Below, piece by piece: positions 55,868 through 64,000 of a stretch of 64,000 nt of DNA. Under the pieces are notes generated by a model. That model was not told where the DNA came from, made no database searches, and saw only the letters and a list, made by a program, of their open reading frames with translations. The stretch comes from Ehretia macrophylla. Its lineage: Eukaryota > Streptophyta > Magnoliopsida > Boraginales > Ehretiaceae. Position numbers and translations under genes: made by a program. Within the stretch, counting starts at the first letter, position 1. Each line of letters starts with the position of its first letter. The stretch is from the NCBI GenBank assembly GCA_037974665.1, contig CM075765.1, forward strand, positions 61,735,247 through 61,799,246. The letters are read 5' to 3'.

Positions 55868-58245
55868 TGTCACGCCCCAACTCGACCCTACCTACAATCA
55901 GTCAGGACGCAATAGAATTTCGGCAGTATAACGACAGTAAATAGAATACCGTGGTTCTAAACCAACCTCATTAATAACATTAAACATCCAATTCCATAAC
56001 CATACAATCAACAACTCCTCAACAGCATAGCAACACACAACATAACTGTAATATACAATAATCAGTACTCGTTATCTGCCTCCGTTCCAACATAACATAC
56101 AATACCTCAACCTTATCATACATTTCAAAAATAAGTTGAGACCCATCTAACAACTTAACCATAGACAAAAGAAAACCACTAATTTAACATCATTTGGATC
56201 ATCATCTTTTCAACATCTATTACAATAAGAACCATAAAGCATATAAAAGTCTATTAAGCTAATATACATGACATTAAACAACATAGAATCATGGATAAGA
56301 CTCAGGGACATATGACTCATCCATGAAAGGCACATTTTTCTCCACAGGAGGTACATACCCGTAATCCGGCTTTGCAACACCTGTAAGCATGCAATAATAG
56401 AGAGTGAGCTTATATAAATAAGCCCAGTGAGGATCCGATAGATCTCGACAGTATTCACTATCCTCCTTGGATTTAGTCCTTTAAGCAAGTAAATATACAA
56501 CAACAATAATAACATTATCATCATATAACTATATAACCATTCAATAATGGATATTCTATTTGGTGTAGCTCCAAACGCCATCACGATCTCAACCGTTCTT
56601 CTTATAACTCCCCATTACTCACGCACCCGACGTACCTCACTAGCCCCTCCGTCCATGACACCTCCGTCATCCGAGATGCGATACCCTATGGCAGTCATGC
56701 CGTTATCAACCCGACAGCCCAACGCTGCCCGAGAGGTGGCACACATATACCAAGACTCCATAATCATCATCAATCATCAATCAATCATCAATTATACATC
56801 ATTGATAGCATCAATAATCATTTAAACAACAATAACTTAATTAGATGACAAAGTAGGCCACCTAACCGGACATGCATTATAAACACAATAAAATCCTAAA
56901 TTACTTATCAACACTCACCATTCAACACTCAAACACCACCCAATCATCTAAAGGCATTGTTCAAGAAATTAAAGAATGACAACCTAAACTTCAGAAATTC
57001 ATAACTTACATTCTACTAACCCAAACATTGCCAAATCAGTTTCTATCACTCACCCACTCAACCTACTACATTAGCCCTCTCATAAATCCACCACAACACC
57101 TACAAATCATGTCCGATAACCCTAAAACCCTAGGATGTCTTGGCTGGATTTTCCGGATTTTCCCACGATCAATGTAATCAAAAATTCGGCATTACAACAG
57201 CGCTAACACGTAATTATCAAGTATTTAGAAATCGACGGCAATCGATTTCGAGCAACGCAACTCAATTAAATCAACTTTGAACAATTTAATCTAAATTAAA
57301 TACCCGGAAAATAAAAATTATGCTATATCTGACAAAAACTCGTAGTATTAGCATAAAACGATCCCTAGCATGCAAGGAGCAATAATCTAACATCAGATTA
57401 CAATTCTAACGGTTCAATCTTCAATTATACGCAAAAACACAAAAATGGCATTTTGAGATCTAGAATTTTTCTCTCACATTTGATGCGATAAAAGACTAGG
57501 GATGCGTGAAGTGAGTGCCCAACAAGCAGAATCCAAGTCGGTGCTAAGTTTTAGGGACAAAAACCAAGTTTTTCTTTGAAAAATTGATTGAAAAAGCTTG
57601 AAATTCTCTTTCTTTTTTTTCCTCCTCTTCCTCTCGGCCTAGTGTGTGAAATTGGATGTGTTTTTGTGTTATGTGAGTGTGTGTAACTAGTGTGAGCATA
57701 AATAGTTAATATATAAAATAGTTTAAGTTATAAAAACTAATTAATTTTTGTGTTTTATTGACTTTAAACTCATTTTATTGCTCACCAAGGCTCAAAATAA
57801 TTATGCAACCCCCAAGATAGCTCAAGTAGATTATTTTTAGGTGACAAGAAGTTTTACATTCAAAGAATTCCACCCGAGTCAGCTTAAAACTCGGTTTTTC
57901 ACAAAAATTGGTGTAAAAACTCTAATAAATTCCTAAGCCGATTTGAAATCTGTTTTTATCAATCACAGGTCTATTAAAGTCTGTGGACTAGGTCTAGAAG
58001 GGTTAAAAAGACCAGTTTCAAAATTTTAGCGGACGTGCGTCCAAAACACCATTCACTAAAAGACGACGATAAAATTTCTGATCCCGTTTTTGATAAAAAT
58101 TTAATGAATGCACATTTAGCACGTATTAGGAGTATTGACATCAAAATTATAACTTTCTAAGTCCTATAACACATAAACAGGTCATATGCACGCAAAACGA
58201 GGTATAGCACGTAAAACGAGATAAGCAGAAAAGTGGGGTTTCACA
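55868..58245 (-). repeat. 5' LTR of D
   Basis: 2378 bp, close match to 44937-47315. HP2 at 56405-56426. It ends at TTTCACA on the plus strand, directly followed by the TSD and psbZ. Confidence 0.93.
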
Positions 58246-58249
58246 AAGC

Positions 58250-58437
<188 letters not shown>

Positions 58438-58730
58438 ACCTATTCATCCCAGATCCAAAATCAAAACGACCCCCCCTCCCCCCGAATTTTTTCTCGCTTG
58501 TGAGACATAGTAAAATTTAATATAAGTCCCCAAAATAAAATGCAAAAAAAAATTAAAAAATAGAAGGGGGTCAAACTTCTTGCAAACTTCTTGAATGAAA
58601 AAAAAATACAATTAATAAAAATAAAATAATTGTAATCACCCTGAAGATAGTCTCTGGCCCGGCACTACACAAATATGATCCAGGTATATATATCATATAT
58701 GTGTGGACAAACTATGTGTCAAGAAAAAAT

Positions 58731-58801
58731 GCGGATATGGTCGAATGGTAAAATTTCTCTTTGCCAAGGAAAAGATGCGGGTTCGATTCCCGCTATCCGG
58801 C
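58731..58801 (+). tRNA. trnG-GCC: Plastid-derived trnG copy
   Basis: 71 bases, anticodon GCC in TTTGCCAAGG. The first acceptor pair is lost (3' side TATCCGG). Usual place after psbZ. Confidence 0.92.
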
Positions 58802-58991
58802 CAAGAAAGATAAAGAAACTTATTTAATAGGATCAAGGATTTGGTATAGTTGCCCATCATAGTATAGTGATTCTATCCCTCCTTTTTTCCTCCCCCCTCC
58901 CCCCCTCCCCATAAAAAAAAACAAAAAGTGGTAATTATTTAAATTACTAGTTAACAGAGTCAAACCTAAAACTTTTGGACAAAACAAGATG

Positions 58992-59065
58992 TTGCAAAGA
59001 TAGGATTTGAACCCGTGACCTCAAGGTTATGAGCCTTGCGAGCTACCAAACTTCTCTACCCCGCG
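58992..59065 (-). tRNA. trnfM-CAU: Plastid-derived trnfM copy
   Basis: 74 bases, anticodon CAT in GGCTCATAACC. The acceptor stem is weakened (CGCGGGG against TCTTTGC). Confidence 0.93.
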
Positions 59066-59214
59066 CTGAAGAGAAGAACTGAAAACTAGTAGACAAACAA
59101 GAATTGAATGCGCCCCTCTACCCTGTCTGTAAAAATAGAATAGCCCATTTATACAGAATGGTAAAGGGGCCCTCTATGATCATCGACCATAGAAATGAAA
59201 TGAAGGGTTAATCC

Positions 59215-59517
59215 TTACCAACTTGATCTTGTTGCTCCCGACAACAAACATGCATGAACCATTTCACGAAGTATGTGTCCGGATAGTCCAAAGTCTAGAT
59301 AATTAGCCCTCGGTCTTTCAGTCGAAAAACAACGTCAATGAAGACGTATCGGTGCACTATTCCGTGGTGGGGATTGTAACTTTCCATAAATTTCCCATTT
59401 GTCACTCAACGAGGGAACTTTGCTTATTTCTTTTTTTGAGGATCGACGAATAAAATGATATTTATGTTCCAATTTTTGCCTCTTCTTTTCCCTCCGAATC
59501 AAATTTTTCCTTGCCAT
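59215..59517 (-). pseudogene. rps14: Plastid-derived rps14, one nonsense codon
   Basis: Exactly 303 bases from [14 protein letters not shown] to the usual end TRSSW and stop. The protein is a small ribosomal subunit protein of the plastid. The only break is a TGA where CGA (Arg) is expected, after APIRLH near 59334, a C-to-T change. A few missense changes. It is the best-preserved protein gene of the plastid segment. Confidence 0.95.
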
Positions 59518-59586
59518 AATGGTTGAGTTCCTATTAGTATCCATGATACAAGTCGAATCCTAGATGTAGAAATATAAGAAGGTGGA

Positions 59587-61859
59587 TGTCACGCCCCGAC
59601 CCGACCCCGCAAAAGGCCAAGCCCGGACCCGACACACGGACGGAGTCTCCTCTGTACCGTAGACTTTTCGAAACCCTACATTCAACATAATATTCGCAAA
59701 AACCGCAATAATCATTTGAAACAAGTCAACTTTCTTTTAGAAACATACATCTTCTCATTGAACAACTTTGTGAACCAAAAATGTCAAGCATACTACACAT
59801 GTATTTGTGCCACTAAGCAGTTAAACCATTAGCATGCATTTCTTACTAGTCACATGAGTATATCTTTACAACTTTTCAACCTTTAAACTTTTACAACATA
59901 AGACCATAAAGGCCTCAAAACATAAACTACATACAAGGCTACAAGCCACAAAATAAAGCGTCAACCAAGCAATATACACATCAAGCATGGCCCGCACAAA
60001 ATTCTGGCAACCAACCACCAGCTAAGCAAAGAAAGTGCTATCAAGGAAACACATCCACTTGCTCCTCCTCCTCAACTACCTCAATAGGATCAGCTTCAAC
60101 TACTCCTGTAAAATATAGTATAGAAAAGAATGAGCAAAAACCATTGCTCAGCGAGGGTAATTGGTCTCAATGACGGAGATGAGAGGAGAATGCAATGCAA
60201 ATAGTCAAGATAATCAATCAATTATCATATAGCGATTCAACCAAAGCCAACAATAAATCAAGACAAGAATTAAAGCTATAACCAATCAATTAAAGGATAC
60301 AATTCACTTTCCACGAGCAACTTTCAATCACGAATCCGATAACGACGCGCCGGCCCAACCACCTTATAACTTCAGTTTGGAATACCCCGGAAGTATCCAA
60401 TCAATTCTACAACCCAAATCTCCCTAGGAGGCAACCCAAGCGAGAAAGGGAGTAGGACACGGAGCTAGGGCAACCAACCCTAGCAACCTGAGGCTACCCA
60501 AAGAGGCCCATCACACCGCCCCTGACTCCATGAATACAATACAATATACAAGGCAGAGCAATCGAGCAATAAAGCCACACGTGGGAAAATAACAAAATAG
60601 GTTACTCTCGCACGCAATAGCAACAGTTGATAAACATTTCAATCAGAATCAACTTTAACAAGCAATATTAAGCATTCTATAGGTATTACACTATGAAAAC
60701 AAACAAAATCACAAAAATAACCTCACCTTTCAATAGGCGACTATTTTCAAACGAGCCACGACTTTTTGAAACTGACTTCACCAATCCTCCTAGGTCACCA
60801 TAAGGCACGTCTAAAGACCCCGAAACCCTACTTTACCCTAGAATTCCCGCAAAGCCCCGATTTCCCACTTTGCTCGTTTGAACTACAGCTACCCTAATCA
60901 AATACCCAACCAACGCCATAACCACACCAAAATTTCTTCCATGGCCTCCCAAGACAATGCCATCACACAAAACAAGGAAATGCTAAACTCGACCTAAACG
61001 ATCCCAACATGTGCCAAGGCGTTTTTCCATTACACAACCCAAACAAATCATGCCTTTAGGCATTCTAGCATATCTAGCATCTTTTCACATCAACAAAACG
61101 CATAACGGAGCAATTTCTACGAAACGAGGGTTACTTATTCATATTTTACTATTCCATTAGCATTTAAAATTGCAATCACTATATTCAACCATAGAAAATG
61201 CTAAAAGTCTACAAATACATGTTCTACAATTGTCAAGGAACATTCTTTAAGCTTCAAAATGATTAAAATAACAATCTACGGATAAAATCCAAAAATTAAA
61301 GTTGATACATAAAACATTCAAATGCGCAAATAAACATGCTTCCCTCACCTTAGACGCTCCTAGACGCAAGGAAAACCACGCTAGAAGCCTAAGACACAAC
61401 CCTGTGCAAGCTCACGCGAAGATTTGAAGATTTGAAAGTTGAAATCTTTTTTTTTCCTCTCTTGAAGGTTTCGGCCCTTTCCTTTTATTTTTCAGCTTTT
61501 TTTTCTTTTATTTTGCTATTACATGCTATTTTAAAAGATGACAACCAAGTCAATTGGTCAAAGCCTTGGTCAACTAATTAAAAATTGGTCAAATGAGCTT
61601 ATTTTAGGCATTTTAAGGTTAAAACTACTGATGCAATTCTAATTCTAGTTAACAACAACTAAAATATTAAAATTAAAAAACTAAATACTAGTTTTCACTA
61701 TTTGCTGAGGACTAGAAAACACGCTCTAACTATCGCTCTCGAAATGCAGTGAACTTTGCAACGACAAAGGAATAACAATTAAATTTCAAAGAAATTAAGA
61801 AAATATAATTTTCAGAAAAATAAACAAGAAAATTCCACATTTCGGGCTCGGGTATTATA
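59587..61859 (-). mobile_element. Solo LTR of family A between rps14 and psaB
   Basis: 2273 bp, plus-strand ends TGTCACGCCCCGACC and CGGGTATTATA, with perfect TSD gtgga at 59582-59586 and 61860-61864. HP1 at 60380-60398, HP2 at 60131-60150. The last base pair of the LTR has changed (TGTAATA to TATAATA on the minus strand). No internal region. Confidence 0.93.
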
Positions 61860-61919
61860 GTGGACCTCCTCTCTATTGAAAGAAATAAGATTATCGGGAC
61901 TCCAAGATATTAAAAAAAA

Positions 61920-64000
61920 TTAATCAAATTTGTCCGATGTAGAGGCAACCAAGAAAGCTGCATGAGTGAATATATAACCTACAAAAAAGTGGGCAATTCC
62001 AATCAATCTTGCTTGCACAATGGAAAGGGCCACTGGTTTATCTCTCCAACAAATCAAATTGGCCAAAGGTGTGCGTTCATGAGCCCACGCTAAAGTTTCA
62101 ATCAATTCCTGCTAATATCCACGCCAAGAAATTAAGAACAAAAATCCAGTAGCCCAAACAAGATGTCCAAATAAAAACATCTATGCCAGACCGATAAACT
62201 ATTCATACTAAAAGGGTTATATCCATTGATAAGTTGTGAAGTGTTTAACCATAAATAATCTCTTAACCAGCCCATCAAATAAGTGGATGACTCATTAAAC
62301 TGTGAAACGTTTCCTTGCCATAATGTGATGTACTTCTAATGCCAATAAAAAGTAACCCATCTAATAGTATTTAAAATCCAAAAAACTGCCAAATAAAATG
62401 TGTCCCATGCCAAAATATCACAATTACCGCCTCGGCCCAGACCATCATATAGAAAACTATAACCGAAATCCTTTTTATCTGGCATTAACTTGGAACCATG
62501 TGCATCTAAAGCACCTTTTACTAAGAGCAATAGCATGATGAACCAAAAAAGTCTCCAGGACCTATTTTTAAGAATAATGAATTATTATTTTCATTAACAA
62601 CATTTAACCAACCGGGCAACCAGATGCTTCGACCCACATTGAATGCCGGGCCGCTCATTGAAGATAAAAGTACTTCAAACCCGTATGAAGTTTTACCATG
62701 AGCAGATTGGATCCATTGAGCAAATATAGGTTCGATCAAGATTTGCTTCTCTGAAGTACCAAAGGCAAGCATGACATAATTATGAAGATAAAGTCCCAAG
62801 GTATGGAATCCCAGGAAAAGACTGGCCCAACTTCAATGAGATATAATAGCTTCTTTATGCTCTAACATTCTTGCCAATACATTATCTTCATTTTGCTCTG
62901 GATTGTAATCTCTAATGAAAAATATAGCTCCATGAGCAAAAGCTCCTGTCATGGTGAATCCTACAATATATTGGTGATGAGTATATAATGCAGCTTGAGT
63001 AGTAAAAGCTTGTGCTATGAATGCATAAGCGGGTAAAGAGTACATGTGTTGAGCTACCAAGTAAGTAATAACCCCTAAAGAAGCTAGAGCAAGGCCTAAT
63101 TGAAAATGAAGCGAATTATTGATTGTGTCATAAAGACCCTTATGCCCACGTCCCAATCGTCCCCCCGGAGGAATGTGTGCATCTAAAAGATCTTTTATAC
63201 TCTGCCCATCCCAAAATTAGTTCTATACATATGACCAGTAACGAGAAAAATAAATGCAATAGCTAAATGATGATGAGCAATATCAGTCAGCCATAAACTT
63301 TGTGTTTGTGGATGGAATCCCCCGAGAAGAGTTAGAATGGTAGTTCCCGCTCCTTGGGAGGTCCCAAATAAATGACTACTCGAATCGAGGTTTTGAGCAT
63401 AAAGATTCCACTAACCTATAAAAAGGGGGCCCAACCCTTGGGGATGTAGTAATACATCTAAGAAATTATTCCATCGAACGTACTCCCCTCTGGATCCAGG
63501 AATAGCGACATGGACTGAATGTCCTGTCCAAGCCAAGGAACTTACTCCGAAGAGTCCTGATAAATGATGATTCAGACGAGATTCAGCATTTTTGAACCAC
63601 AAAATGCTCGGTTTCCATTTCGGCTATAGATGTAACCAACCTACTATTAAGAATAGGGCAGAAAGAAATAATAAAAAGGAGCTCCGGTATAAAGATCTTC
63701 ATTAGTGCGTAAACCAATTGTATACGACCACTGATAAACACCAGAATAAGCGATATTCACTGGGCCAAGAGCACCCCGTCAATTATAAGCTTCCACAGCC
63801 GGTTGACCAAAATGACGATCCCAAATTGCATGAGCAATAGGTCTTACATGTAAAGGGTCCTGTACCCATGACTCAAAATTTCCTTGCCAAGCTACATGAA
63901 ACAGATTTCCGAAAGTCCACAGAAAAATTATTGCTAATTGACCGAAGTGAGAAGCAAAAATATTATGATAAAGACGTTCCTCAATAATATCATCATGACT
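61920..64000 (-). pseudogene. psaB: Plastid-derived psaB (photosystem I core), broken, 5' end outside
   Basis: The C-terminal end is TSDKFD and TAA at 61920-61922. The gene continues past the window edge, about 94% of its normal 2205 bp. PsaB binds most of the photosystem I antenna and, with PsaA, the reaction centre. Open pieces include 61920-62105, 62521-62799, 62833-63156 ([17 protein letters not shown]) and 63411-63602 ([18 protein letters not shown]). Between them are stops, frameshifts and a deletion of about 24 bases near 62523 (after a HHAIAL-like stretch). Upstream, [13 protein letters not shown] is readable at the window edge in another frame. Confidence 0.95.

Larger units (their letters stand above)
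44937..58245 (-). mobile_element. Element D: Ty3/gypsy chromovirus at psbZ start
   Basis: 13,309 bp, or 9774 bp without the nested solo C LTR and its TSD copy. Perfect TSD aagca at 44932-44936 and 58246-58250; the last A is the first base of the psbZ ATG. LTRs are 2379 and 2378 bp, with an initiator-Met primer site and a polypurine tract. The gag-pol frame is on the minus strand with several stops and frameshifts. The domain order and chromodomain match A1, but the LTR sequence differs, so it is a separate family. By eye its LTRs differ by only a few percent. Confidence 0.94.

Noticed and set aside
59587-61859. A promoter or gene between rps14 and psaB
   Set aside because: The whole stretch is one solo A LTR with TSD gtgga; the plastid spacer is continuous without it.

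Overview
The window is nuclear DNA from a flowering plant. Two facts set this. A colinear stretch of the plastid large single-copy region, in standard angiosperm order (trnD-trnY-trnE, trnT, psbD-psbC, trnS, psbZ, trnG, trnfM, rps14, psaB), is present but decayed by stops, frameshifts and small deletions. It is also split by LTR retrotransposons, all but one of which carry perfect 5-bp target-site duplications (TSDs). No intact host gene was found. Nearly everything else is retrotransposon sequence.

Layout. 1-598 is the 3' end of an LTR (family C). 599-827 and 10366-15105 are a decayed Ty1/copia element, interrupted by a nearly intact Ty3/gypsy chromodomain element (A1, 828-10360, minus strand). 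About 15190-17228 is an old LTR (X) with an internal tandem repeat. Mitochondrial-looking DNA starts at 17229, is split by non-autonomous element B1 (17575-30543), and resumes at 30549-31630. B1 holds a solo LTR of family A (19781-25441), which itself holds a solo LTR of family C (21035-24395). Plastid-derived DNA runs from about 31631 to the window end. It is cut by B2 in psbC (36053-43500), by gypsy element D at the psbZ start codon (44937-58245), and by a solo A LTR between rps14 and psaB (59587-61859). D carries a solo C LTR (49864-53393) inside its reverse transcriptase.

Relationships. B1 and B2 are about 7.4-kb LARD-type elements without gag-pol. Their LTRs, primer site, polypurine tract and last codons match family A, so an A-type chromovirus is the likely helper. 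The long LTRs (1.9 to 3.5 kb) of A, B, C, D and X share an ordered module: a GGGTCGTAG box (not seen in D), a hairpin whose loop often carries the self-complementary TCCGGA (HP1), 217-264 nt later a second hairpin with the frame TGRG...CTCA (HP2), then 19-25 nt later an AG|G splice-acceptor-like site followed by a short, usually acidic open tail. The HP2 stems differ in sequence between families yet still pair, which is compensatory change. This is the strongest candidate here for an undescribed functional element; it was found by eye and needs alignment of many copies to confirm.
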